DNA of 24,697 nt, taken from CAZJOD01 sp964547525 (GTDB taxonomy: Bacteria > Bacillota > Clostridia > JAAYHZ01). Position 1 is the stretch's first letter; every line of letters begins with the position of its first letter. The notes beneath the pieces are model-generated. The model had not been told where the DNA came from. It worked only from the letters and a program-made list of their open reading frames with translations, and searched no databases. The translations under genes were made by a program, and so were the position numbers. The stretch spans positions 1-24,697 of the forward strand of contig CAZJOD010000043.1 in assembly GCA_964547525.1 (NCBI GenBank), given 5' to 3'. Shown here piece by piece: positions 7,736 through 15,577 of this stretch.

Positions 7736-8854
7736 ATGTTTGTAGTTATAAAGATAAGAAAAAGGACTGTTGTAAAAATAATAGCTGTAATTTTAATCGG
7801 TATATTGTGTATAATGGTTATAAATTCGGCAGATGCAAATTTTCTTAGTATTTTCAGTGGTGTGGACCAAAACATTAATGAACTGATTAACGATATTATT
7901 TTAATGCGAAACAAAGCTATTCTTGACGGTGATATTGAATCGTTAAAAATTTTGTATAATTTAAAAACAGTATACGGTACCTGGGCCTATGAGCACCAAG
8001 TCAAAAAGATAAATTACCTGCAAAATTGGGCTGAAAAACAAGGAATAAAATTTACCGCTATTGATGCAAATATAACCGTAAGGAAAGTAGATCCTACTAA
8101 CAACGGATATACTTTAAATTTTTCGGTTTTCACAAAATATACTTATGTTTATATAAACGATTTGAATACAAAAAATTATTTTAAGATGGGTACATATCAT
8201 TCTATGGATATTATTGAAAATGGAGATTATCAGTTGATAGATAGAGAATGGTATACTGATCCTTTTGCAGATTCTTCAGACTTGAACAAATTAAAAACGG
8301 AACAAATTACAAACTATATATTATCCGGTAAACCGAGAGACTTTACAGAACTGAATGAGCGTAGACAGGGTGCTTTGGATTATGCTGATAAATACTGCGG
8401 GGGGAGTGTTAGTGAAACGGTCAAATTTATATATAATAATAAATATAAAAACTATAATTACTCGGGTGGCGATTGTGCGAACTTTGCTTCTCAGGTATTG
8501 CATGAAGGGGGAAAATTTAAAAAGAATTACACTTGGGGATACCAAAAAGAAGGGAGCAAAGCTTGGGTAAACGCCGATGCGTTAAAGCAGTATTTGCTAT
8601 ATAGTGGCAGAGCTTCCTTAGTTGCTCAAGGATCATATACAAAGGTGCTTAAAGCTTCCTATCTCCTGCAACCCGGAGATATAATAGCTTACGGAAAAAA
8701 GGGGGAAGTTAAGCATGTTTCTATAGTAACAGGAGCTGATTCGAAGGGCTATACACTTGTAAATTGTCATAACGCGGATCGATTCAGAGTACCGTGGGAT
8801 CTCGGCTGGGGGGATGAAGACATTACATTCTGGCTTATACATGTTCATTATTAA
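7736..8854 (+). CDS. Membrane-anchored protein with C-terminal putative amidase domain
   Basis: The 372-residue protein has a basic start and a single hydrophobic segment (about residues 12-32), i.e. a signal anchor or signal peptide, so the rest should be outside the membrane. Residues 210-370 match the putative amidase domain family (Amidase_6 type): a YSGGDCANFASQ motif with C247 as the likely nucleophile, KHVSIVTG with H327, and NCHNAD (343-348). This domain is related to NlpC/P60-like papain-fold hydrolases and is common in spore-formers; cell-wall peptide hydrolysis is a reasonable inference but the substrate is unknown. Residues 33-200 are an uncharacterised alpha/beta region. The only RBS-like sequence, GAGGAG (7728-7733), is just two bases from ATG 7736. 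The start is therefore somewhat uncertain, or translation is poor. Confidence 0.85.
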   Translation: MFVVIKIRKRTVVKIIAVILIGILCIMVINSADANFLSIFSGVDQNINELINDIILMRNKAILDGDIESLKILYNLKTVYGTWAYEHQVKKINYLQNWAEKQGIKFTAIDANITVRKVDPTNNGYTLNFSVFTKYTYVYINDLNTKNYFKMGTYHSMDIIENGDYQLIDREWYTDPFADSSDLNKLKTEQITNYILSGKPRDFTELNERRQGALDYADKYCGGSVSETVKFIYNNKYKNYNYSGGDCANFASQVLHEGGKFKKNYTWGYQKEGSKAWVNADALKQYLLYSGRASLVAQGSYTKVLKASYLLQPGDIIAYGKKGEVKHVSIVTGADSKGYTLVNCHNADRFRVPWDLGWGDEDITFWLIHVHY

Positions 8855-8876
8855 TTAAAAATGTAAATAAATGATT

Positions 8877-8904
8877 CTACTACAAAAACTTTGTTTTATT
8901 GTAG
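8877..8904 (+). terminator. Weak hairpin after the amidase-domain gene
   Basis: ACTACAA pairs with TTGTAGT (7 bp) around an AT-rich loop, about 25 bases after the stop codon. It lacks a convincing T-tract, so termination efficiency is doubtful. Confidence 0.35.
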
Positions 8905-8984
8905 TGAAATCTATAAATATATTTTTAAAATCATTCTATTTATACAATATTTTTTACAAGAAATTATATTAATTATTAACAAAA

Positions 8985-9021
8985 TTCGACAAAATACTTT
9001 AAATTCACCTTTATTTATAAT
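8985..9021 (+). promoter_or_regulatory. Spo0A box in activator position upstream of a -10 hexamer
   Basis: TTCGACAAA (8985-8993) is the reverse complement of the consensus Spo0A box TTTGTCGAA. A perfect TATAAT lies at 9016-9021 without a recognisable -35. With transcription starting near 9028, the box is centred near -40. This is the arrangement of Spo0A-activated sigma-A promoters such as spoIIG. The site is seen directly; its use is inferred. Confidence 0.6.
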
Positions 9022-9061
9022 GTATTATGTAAAAATATGGCGATATTTGTTGATTATTAAG

Positions 9062-9091
9062 TTAACATAATTCTATATCATACTGTATAAT
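9062..9091 (+). promoter_or_regulatory. Candidate sigma-A promoter of the DUF6514-like gene
   Basis: TTAACA (9062-9067) is followed after 18 bases by a perfect TATAAT (9086-9091), with a leader of roughly 60 bases before the ATG at 9158. It is the second of two tandem promoter-like signals here. Confidence 0.6.
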
Positions 9092-9157
9092 GTATTCTAG
9101 TAGAGATACAAGCCATACATATTGTGGTTAATCAATTTTATATTTAGGAGGCATCAT

Positions 9158-9460
9158 ATGGAAAACATCATAATGGGAAAAGAATCAATAATTTGCGAGG
9201 ACACTAACTGTTATATTCTGGAGTATTGTATGTTGGTACACAAGGCAAACAAAAAGGCTGACGAGAAAAATACAGGTGCATGCACTGTATATGGTCTGGA
9301 AATTAGAAAAATGATTAATGACACTTTATTAGAATCGGCTGTGATCGAGAAGTTTACAAGTGATGAAGATCGTGCAAGCAATATGATTTCATTATTAAGA
9401 AAACATGTAGTTACACCTGTAAGTTTTTATGAAGTAATACAAGACTTACAGGTGTCATAG
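9158..9460 (+). CDS. Small DUF6514-like protein (100 aa)
   Basis: The start ATG 9158 has a perfect AGGAGG (9147-9152); the upstream TTG in frame has none. The protein is soluble, without a signal peptide. The pattern of a central YGLEIRK strand and a C-terminal VTPVSFYEVIQDL segment matches my recollection of DUF6514, a small family of spore-forming Clostridia with no known function. The assignment is from memory of the pattern. The gene is monocistronic: it has its own promoters, including a Spo0A-box promoter, and a strong terminator directly after it. It sits just upstream of the spo0A-type gene, which suggests it may be a Spo0A target or modulator. Confidence 0.75.
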   Translation: MENIIMGKESIICEDTNCYILEYCMLVHKANKKADEKNTGACTVYGLEIRKMINDTLLESAVIEKFTSDEDRASNMISLLRKHVVTPVSFYEVIQDLQVS

Positions 9461-9480
9461 TTTTTGTATTTACAATAATT

Positions 9481-9517
9481 AAAAGAAAGCAATAACTATT
9501 TGTTATTGCTTTCTTTT
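9481..9517 (+). terminator. Intrinsic terminator after the DUF6514-like gene
   Basis: A perfect 16-bp stem (9481-9496 with 9502-9517) closes a five-base loop. It begins with an A-tract and ends in TTTT. It isolates the upstream gene from the spo0A-type gene. Confidence 0.9.
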
Positions 9518-9650
9518 AAGTTTTAACAATAATATAAAAACCCTTCCGAAGCTTTATTAATAAATCAGTGATATTACACTAGAATTATAAATGTAAAGAG
9601 CATAATAAATGAAATTATTGGTAAAATAATTAGTTTTAATTAAAAATCTC

Positions 9651-9679
9651 TTGTATTTTCATTGTAAAAAAAATATACT
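9651..9679 (+). promoter_or_regulatory. Candidate promoter of the spo0A-type gene
   Basis: TTGTAT (9651-9656) is followed after exactly 17 bases by TATACT (9674-9679). The RBS GGAAGGG (9710-9716) and ATG 9721 follow. No Spo0A box is visible within this promoter. The stretch 9518-9650 otherwise holds nothing I can recognise. Confidence 0.6.
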
Positions 9680-9720
9680 GTAAGCGTGCTTATATTATAC
9701 TAATACTTGGGAAGGGTTTT

Positions 9721-10515
9721 ATGGGCAAAACTATACGGGTTGTGATAGCGGATGACAATTTACAGTTTGCAGAAGTTTTAAGTGAGTATCTGAATAATAG
9801 AAATGATATTGCAGTAGTTGGGATAGCAGAGGATGGTTTACAAGCATATGACTTAATAATGACAAAGTTTCCCGATGTTGTGATATTAGATATAATAATG
9901 CCTAACCTCGACGGATTAGGGGTATTGGAAAAGGTATTCTCATTAAATATGGAAAGAACACCGGTGTTTATAATATTATCTGCTATAGGACAAGATAAAA
10001 TAACTCAAAAAGCCTTAAATCTAGGTGCCGAATACTACTTGGTCAAACCGATTGATATGGATATACTGGTATCAAGAATAAGACAATTCAGTAAACCTAA
10101 CGATACCGGACTTATGTATGTTGAATTGGAAAATGAAAAAGCAATTAATAATGTAGCTGAAAAGCATAATTTAGAGGTTAATGTAACTGAAATCATGCGT
10201 GAACTCGGGATTCCCGCCAATTTGAAGGGATATCAATTTATAAGAAATGCCGTAATGATGACACTTGCCGATCCGGAATCTGTAAATTATATAACTAAAC
10301 AGCTTTATCCGTCAATCGCCAAATTACATAATACTACATCTAGTAGAGTGGAAAGAGCTATAAGGCATGCAATCGAAGTAACTTGGAACAAAGGTAAAAC
10401 GGAATTAATCAATGCGATATTCGGAGCTTTATCAAATCCTAACAAAAACAGGCCGACAAATGCTGAATTTATAGCAACTTTATCTGATAAATTAAGAATG
10501 AGAATAGATTGTTAA
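9721..10515 (+). CDS. spo0A: Spo0A-type sporulation response regulator
   Basis: The 264 residues match the usual Spo0A length. The receiver domain (1-120) has the acidic pocket D11/D12, phosphoacceptor D57 in LDIIMP, S87 and K109, so it should be phosphorylatable. The C-terminal effector domain carries the family hallmark block: GIPANLKGYQFIR, then YPSIAKLHNTTSSRVERAIR (about 207-226), which forms the DNA-recognition helix, then HAIEVTWNKG. Phosphorylated Spo0A binds 0A boxes and controls entry into sporulation. In most Bacilli and Clostridia spo0A follows spoIVB; here it follows a DUF6514-like gene and precedes a hybrid sensor kinase. It may be either the sole copy in a rearranged setting or a second paralogue. 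The upstream 0A box suggests local regulation. Confidence 0.93.
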   Translation: MGKTIRVVIADDNLQFAEVLSEYLNNRNDIAVVGIAEDGLQAYDLIMTKFPDVVILDIIMPNLDGLGVLEKVFSLNMERTPVFIILSAIGQDKITQKALNLGAEYYLVKPIDMDILVSRIRQFSKPNDTGLMYVELENEKAINNVAEKHNLEVNVTEIMRELGIPANLKGYQFIRNAVMMTLADPESVNYITKQLYPSIAKLHNTTSSRVERAIRHAIEVTWNKGKTELINAIFGALSNPNKNRPTNAEFIATLSDKLRMRIDC

Positions 10516-10542
10516 AATATTAATTTATCTTCTTATCAGCAA

Positions 10543-10571
10543 TTGTGTAATGTACTTTATAAAAGTATTCT
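10543..10571 (+). promoter_or_regulatory. Possible promoter of the CheB-CheR-kinase gene
   Basis: TTGTGT (10543-10548) and TATTCT (10566-10571) are separated by 17 bases. The match is weak, and the gene could equally be read from the spo0A-type promoter across the 99-base gap, in which I see no terminator. Confidence 0.35.
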
Positions 10572-10614
10572 TACTTTTATATCTTTAAATAAGCAGGATT
10601 AAGAGGCAGATATC

Positions 10615-13600
10615 ATGAATAATAATGTAGAACAAATAAATTTAACTAATGAAGCTTTAATAAAAAATAAGGATTTTTATATTGTTGGTATAGGGGCTTC
10701 CGCAGGTGGGCTTGACGCCTTAGAGCAATTTTTTATAAATATGCCGGTAGTAGATAATATTGCTTTTGTAGTTATCCAACATTTATCTCCCGATTTTAAA
10801 AGCTTAATGCCTGAAATTTTATCACGTAATACAAATATGAAAGTACAGCAAATACAAAATGGAATGGAAATAACCCCTGGATGCATATATTTAAATCCAC
10901 CAAAGTATAGTGTAATAATTAACCAAAGACAATTTTTTTTATATGAACAAAACCCATTGTATAGGATAAATCTAATTATAAATGTATTTTTTGAAACGCT
11001 TGCCAAAGAGATGAATGAAAAAGCCATTGCAATCATTTTATCCGGTACCGGAAGTGACGGTACACGCGGATGTAGGGTAGTTAAAGAAGCCGGTGGACTT
11101 GTTTTGTCACAAGATCTTAAATCGGCGAAGTTTACAGGAATGCCGAGAAGTGTTATAAATTCAAATATTTGCGATATTATCTCTCCACCTGCACAAATGC
11201 CTGAAAAAATATTAAAGTATACCGGTGTAGTACCGGCAATTGAAATGGATAACAAAGAAGAATCATCTGAGATAGCTACTGCCCCGGATCCTCTAACAGA
11301 TATATTTAGGTTATTGGAAGACAGGTATTATATTGATTTCAGTCAATATAAACAAAATACCGTATTAAGGTGCTTAAACAGAAGGATGCGAATTAGGCAG
11401 ATTAGCAAACCGGAATCGTATGTTTTATACTTGAAAGATAATAGTGAAGAAGCTGATTATCTGTATAACAGTTTATTGATTGGAGTAACAGGATTTTTTA
11501 GAGACTCCGCTGCATTTGAAGCAATAAAAAGCAAGGTGATACCCGAAATAGTTAATAGTAATACCCATGAAACTATACGTGTATGGGTGGCAGGATGTTC
11601 TACGGGAGAAGAAGCATATTCTCTGGCAATACTTTTTAAAGATTATATGGATACTGCTAAAAAGAATGTATCCGTAAAAATATTTGCTACGGATATAGAT
11701 AATAAAGCTATTGAATATGCAAGTCAGGGTATTTATCCTGACAGCATCGCTGATGATGTACCTATTGAATTCCTAAATCGTTATTTCATAAAAAAAAGAG
11801 ACGGGTATCATATAGTTAAATTTATAAGAGAAATGGTAATTTTTTCACATCATAACGTATTGAATAATCCTCCGTTTTACAAGGTAAATTTACTGTCTTG
11901 TAGAAATATGTTAATATATTTTCAACCTGAGCTGCAAAAAAAAGTAATGTCGGCTTTTCAATTCGCTTTAGATATCAAAGGTTTTTTATTTTTGGGAACC
12001 AGTGAAACTACAGGAGATTTGAGTGATTATTTTACGGCAATAGATATTAAATGGAAAATATACAAAAAAAAGGATATAAAAAAACAATTTCCCATTGATG
12101 ATTTAATGTTTACTTCATCCAAATTTAAAGTAGTTAATACAAAATCAAATTATGATAAATTTATGCAACCTGAAAGGAGCAGAAAGGATATGGAGGAGAT
12201 ATATCCTATTTTGATTGAAGAGTGCCTTCCACCTTGTGTTGTGGTTGATGATAACGGAGGTTTGATACAAATCATCGGCAATGCGGGCCGATACCTTAAG
12301 CTACCGAAGGGGAGGGTGTCATATAATATACAGAAGCTGGTACCTAATGAATTATCAACGGCTGTATCGACAGCTGTAAGCAAAGTTATAAAAGAAAAAA
12401 AACCTGTTATATATACTAACCTTAAGGCAACTGTTTCTGGTGAGATAATTAATATGAATCTCACTGTCAGACCTTTGGTCATAAAAAATGAGGGAATTTT
12501 AGTTTGTATAATGTTTCAAGAGGCTAAATCTATTGAAATCAAAGATGATTATGTTGAGACCTTTGATACGGTAGCCGAACTTCAAAATCGCATCATAGAT
12601 TTGGAACAAGAGCTTCAATATACCAAAGAAAATTTGCAGACCACAATTGAGGAAATGGAAACGACAAGCGAAGAGCTTCGCTCTGCAAACGAAGAACTAC
12701 TTGTTTCTAATGAAGAATTGCACAGTACAAATGAAGAACTTCAATCGGTTAATGAAGAATTAATTGTGGTAAATAACCAATATCAGTATAAGATACAAGA
12801 ATTGGCAGATTTAAATAACGATATGCTTAATTTTTTAAATAGTACCACAATAGGAACTGTATTTTTAGATTCAGATTTATGTGTAAGAAAATTTACAGTA
12901 GCAGTTACTAAAGAGATAAATTTAATGGAACAAGATATCGGAAGACCTATAAGTCACATTTCACATAATTTTATAGATGAAAATCCTGCAAACGATGCTC
13001 GCACCGTAATGGATACTTTGATACCAATTGAAAAAGAAATTCAAAGTATAAACAAAAAATGGTACCTGATAAAATATTCACCCTTCAGAACTAGCGAAAA
13101 TGTAATAAAGGGAGTAGTAATATCTCTGGTGGATATAACGGCTAGAAAAAATGCAGAAGAAAAACAAAAAATAAGTAATGAACAATTAAAAGAAGCCATG
13201 GCATTGGATATCCTGAAAAGTGAATTTTTCAGCAATTTATCTCATGAATTAAGAACTCCGTTGAATGTAATTATGAGCACTTTACAGTTGCTAGATATTG
13301 AAAGTAAGAGGGACGGGGTTGCGTCTGCAGTTAAACAAAAGAAGCTCCTGGGTATTATGAAGCAAAACTGTTATAGGCAATTAAGATTAGTTAACAATAT
13401 AATTGACAGCACAAAAATCGATTCGGGGTTTTTTGAAATTAATATGCAAAATCACAATATTATAAGTGTTATAGAAAATATAGTGTCATCAGTGCATATT
13501 TATATAGAGAACAAAGGCTTAAAAATAATTTTCGATACCGATATAGAGGAAAAAATTATAGCATGTGATTTGGATGGAATTGAAAGAATTATCTTAAATC

Positions 13601-14007
13601 TATTATCTAATGCTGTAAAATTTACTCAACGCGGTGGACGGATTGATGTAAAGATCACCGATAACGGGAAATCTATAATAATTTCAATAAAAGATACAGG
13701 TATAGGAATTCCGAAAGATAAACAAAAGATTATATTTGACCGCTTCAGACAGGTAGACAAATCGTTGACGAGAAATTATGAGGGAAGCGGTATAGGGTTA
13801 TCGTTAGTAAAAAAATTAGTTGAGCTTCATGATGGGGTTATAAAAGTTCAAAGCGAGTACGGATACGGTACAGAATTTGTAATTGAATTACCGGTAAAAC
13901 AAATTCCTGAGAATGATACAATCATTAATAAAAATAAGCATGAATCGAATAATGAAAATGTGTTCATAGAATTTTCTGATATCTATAATATGACTTCACT
14001 GCAATAA
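10615..14007 (+). CDS. CheB-CheR-PAS-histidine kinase fusion protein
   Basis: This 1130-residue soluble protein has four units. A CheB-type methylesterase (21-200) has its triad visible: S29 in GASAGG, H56 in QHL and D148 in GTGSDG. A CheR-type methyltransferase (about 225-485) has the SAM-binding AGCSTGEEA (326-334) and SCRNMLIYF. PAS-like regions flank a long coiled coil (about 655-735) with repeated NEEL heptads. The C-terminal kinase has H877 in SHELRTP, an N-box NLLSNA (995-1000), DTGIGIP (1027-1033) and GSGIGLSL. CheB/CheR fusions to kinases are a known architecture. The regulated partner is unknown, but the next gene upstream encodes a Spo0A-type receiver, making direct phosphotransfer plausible. 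No membrane segment or fused receiver is present. RBS AAGAGG precedes ATG 10615; the last codons overlap leader element B. Confidence 0.94.
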   Translation: MNNNVEQINLTNEALIKNKDFYIVGIGASAGGLDALEQFFINMPVVDNIAFVVIQHLSPDFKSLMPEILSRNTNMKVQQIQNGMEITPGCIYLNPPKYSVIINQRQFFLYEQNPLYRINLIINVFFETLAKEMNEKAIAIILSGTGSDGTRGCRVVKEAGGLVLSQDLKSAKFTGMPRSVINSNICDIISPPAQMPEKILKYTGVVPAIEMDNKEESSEIATAPDPLTDIFRLLEDRYYIDFSQYKQNTVLRCLNRRMRIRQISKPESYVLYLKDNSEEADYLYNSLLIGVTGFFRDSAAFEAIKSKVIPEIVNSNTHETIRVWVAGCSTGEEAYSLAILFKDYMDTAKKNVSVKIFATDIDNKAIEYASQGIYPDSIADDVPIEFLNRYFIKKRDGYHIVKFIREMVIFSHHNVLNNPPFYKVNLLSCRNMLIYFQPELQKKVMSAFQFALDIKGFLFLGTSETTGDLSDYFTAIDIKWKIYKKKDIKKQFPIDDLMFTSSKFKVVNTKSNYDKFMQPERSRKDMEEIYPILIEECLPPCVVVDDNGGLIQIIGNAGRYLKLPKGRVSYNIQKLVPNELSTAVSTAVSKVIKEKKPVIYTNLKATVSGEIINMNLTVRPLVIKNEGILVCIMFQEAKSIEIKDDYVETFDTVAELQNRIIDLEQELQYTKENLQTTIEEMETTSEELRSANEELLVSNEELHSTNEELQSVNEELIVVNNQYQYKIQELADLNNDMLNFLNSTTIGTVFLDSDLCVRKFTVAVTKEINLMEQDIGRPISHISHNFIDENPANDARTVMDTLIPIEKEIQSINKKWYLIKYSPFRTSENVIKGVVISLVDITARKNAEEKQKISNEQLKEAMALDILKSEFFSNLSHELRTPLNVIMSTLQLLDIESKRDGVASAVKQKKLLGIMKQNCYRQLRLVNNIIDSTKIDSGFFEINMQNHNIISVIENIVSSVHIYIENKGLKIIFDTDIEEKIIACDLDGIERIILNLLSNAVKFTQRGGRIDVKITDNGKSIIISIKDTGIGIPKDKQKIIFDRFRQVDKSLTRNYEGSGIGLSLVKKLVELHDGVIKVQSEYGYGTEFVIELPVKQIPENDTIINKNKHESNNENVFIEFSDIYNMTSLQ
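13984..13989 (+). promoter_or_regulatory. -10 hexamer in front of leader element B
   Basis: A perfect TATAAT lies within the last codons of the kinase gene. A poor -35 candidate, TGTTCA (13961-13966), sits 17 bases upstream. Transcription would begin at about 13996, where leader element B starts. The same relative placement is seen for leader A. Confidence 0.45.
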
Positions 14008-14083
14008 ATCACTTACTGTGAACCGGTGTGTGCCGATGCCGCTTTGTATTTCAAATACCATTACAAATTGCTTATGCAGTAGA
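13998..14083 (+). ncRNA. Leader element B: candidate structured 5'-UTR RNA, copy 2 of 2
   Basis: The element shares with 7230-7319 the blocks CTGTGAA (14016-14022), CCGA (14033-14036), GCTTTGT (14041-14047), AAATACC (14053-14059) and TGCAGTAGA (14075-14083), with nearly the same spacing. The ends pair through ACTGCA (13998-14003) and TGCAGT (14075-14080). The second pair is C-G here but U-G in copy A, a change that keeps pairing. Internally GTATT/AATAC (14046-14058) can form a small hairpin. It starts inside the 3' end of the kinase gene and ends about 64 bases before the ATG of the oxidoreductase. No terminator-like alternative hairpin is visible, so any switch would more likely act on translation or mRNA stability. 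Confidence 0.55.
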
Positions 14084-14147
14084 TTCATAATATAAATAAT
14101 GAAAGTAATAACAATCTTTATGATGTATCTTAAAGTGGAGGGTGATA

Positions 14148-15515
14148 ATGAAAATACTAAACAAATATAGCGTTATTGTTACTGGGGGAGGAATATCCGG
14201 AGTTGCTGCGGCTATTGCAGCATCGCGCAAAGGTGCGGAAACCTTATTAATAGAGCGGAACGGTTATTTAGGAGGTATGCTTACCGCTGCAGGGGTTGGA
14301 CCAATGATGACTTTTCACGGAGGTAAGGATCAGGTCATAAAGGGAATAACAGGCGAGTTAATTGACAGGTTGGTGAAAAAAGGTAAATCTTTGGGACACA
14401 TTTTTGATACCATAGGTTATACATATACCATCACTCCTTTTGATGCCGAGTGGATGAAACATGAGATGGAATTGATGTTGCTTGAAGCCGGTGGTAAACT
14501 ATTATACCATACTAATCTTGCCGGCGTTAATGTAAATGACGGATATATTAAAGAGATTACAGTATGTAATAAAGCAGGTCTTAACCGATTGGAAGCCGGT
14601 GTATACATAGATGCCACCGGAGACGCCGATTTATCTGCATGGGCGGGAGTGGATTGTATAAAAGGAAGAGAAACGGATGGTGCCAATCAGCCGATGACAA
14701 TGAATATGAAAATGGTAAACGTAAACACAGAAAAGATAAAAACTTTTGTAAAAGATAATCCCGACGAATTTCCATATCTTAAAGGGAATACAGGTATGGT
14801 GGATATGGCACCTCGTTTGGCAATAAGCGGATTTGTAAAAACTCTTGAAAAAGCAAGAAAAAGCGGCGAAATAACCTCACTATTAGAAGGAGTCCTTTTC
14901 TTTGAAACTAATAATCCGGGTGAAGTTATTGTTAATACAAGCAGGTTGCATGGGTATGACGCAACAAATCCGTGGGATATCACAGCAGCGGAAATACAAG
15001 GGCGAAAGCAAGTTCGTGAACTGGAAAAGTTTTTTATAAATCGTGTACCTGGTTTTGAGAATTCCATTTTGATACAATCAGGACCGTCTATAGGAGTCAG
15101 AAGCTCCCGACAAATCAAAGGCCTTTATACTTTGTCTCATTCGGATATACTAACGGGGAAAAGTTTTGTCGATGTAATAGCTCATTCCGGTTATCCTATC
15201 GATATACACAGTCCGGACGGAAAGGAAAATGCGGTAAAAGATGATATGCATATAAAACCCGGAACGGTTTATAGTATACCCTATAGGTGTTTGGTCAATG
15301 AAAAAATACATAACCTTATTACCGTAGGAAGATGTATATCAGCAACTTTTGAAGCACAAGGAGCCATCAGAACAACGCCAACGGCAGGAGCCATCGGACA
15401 TGCGGGTGGTGTTGCAGCTTATTTGTCGTTAGCCGGAAAAATTTACACCAAGGATATAAATATAAACGATTTGCACAAAATATTATTAGAACAAGGAGCA
15501 TATCTTAAGATATAA
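14148..15515 (+). CDS. FAD-dependent oxidoreductase (FAD_oxidored family)
   Basis: The protein has 455 residues from ATG 14148, which is favoured over GTG 14142 because GGAGGG (14137-14142) lies five bases upstream. The N terminus has a dinucleotide-binding fold with GGGISG (13-18), a following acidic residue in LLIERNGYLGG, then DATGDADLSAWAG around residue 150. A C-terminal GRCISATFEAQGAIRTTP segment fits the second FAD contact. This family of flavoproteins is frequent in polysaccharide-degradation clusters of anaerobes, where it probably oxidises sugar derivatives; the substrate is unknown. No signal peptide is visible, so it is cytoplasmic. It lies beside the two lyases and is convergent with the second. 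Its leader carries the duplicated structured element. Confidence 0.88.
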   Translation: MKILNKYSVIVTGGGISGVAAAIAASRKGAETLLIERNGYLGGMLTAAGVGPMMTFHGGKDQVIKGITGELIDRLVKKGKSLGHIFDTIGYTYTITPFDAEWMKHEMELMLLEAGGKLLYHTNLAGVNVNDGYIKEITVCNKAGLNRLEAGVYIDATGDADLSAWAGVDCIKGRETDGANQPMTMNMKMVNVNTEKIKTFVKDNPDEFPYLKGNTGMVDMAPRLAISGFVKTLEKARKSGEITSLLEGVLFFETNNPGEVIVNTSRLHGYDATNPWDITAAEIQGRKQVRELEKFFINRVPGFENSILIQSGPSIGVRSSRQIKGLYTLSHSDILTGKSFVDVIAHSGYPIDIHSPDGKENAVKDDMHIKPGTVYSIPYRCLVNEKIHNLITVGRCISATFEAQGAIRTTPTAGAIGHAGGVAAYLSLAGKIYTKDININDLHKILLEQGAYLKI

Positions 15516-15529
15516 ACTTTTATGTAATC

Positions 15530-15573
15530 AAAGAGGGTATATAAGTGGTTTTAACCTATCATATACCCTCTTT
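15530..15573. terminator. Bidirectional terminator between oxidoreductase and second lyase
   Basis: A perfect 13-bp stem AAAGAGGGTATAT (15530-15542) pairs with 15561-15573 around an 18-base loop that can pair further. A- and T-rich flanks suit use from both sides. Confidence 0.85.
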
Positions 15574-15577
15574 AGTT

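Noticed and set aside
10677..11255. Long antisense frame under the CheB domain
   Set aside because: It runs opposite the strongly conserved CheB domain, has no RBS and no family features, so it is a shadow of the real gene. The same holds for the other antisense frames in the lyase, oxidoreductase and sulfatase genes.
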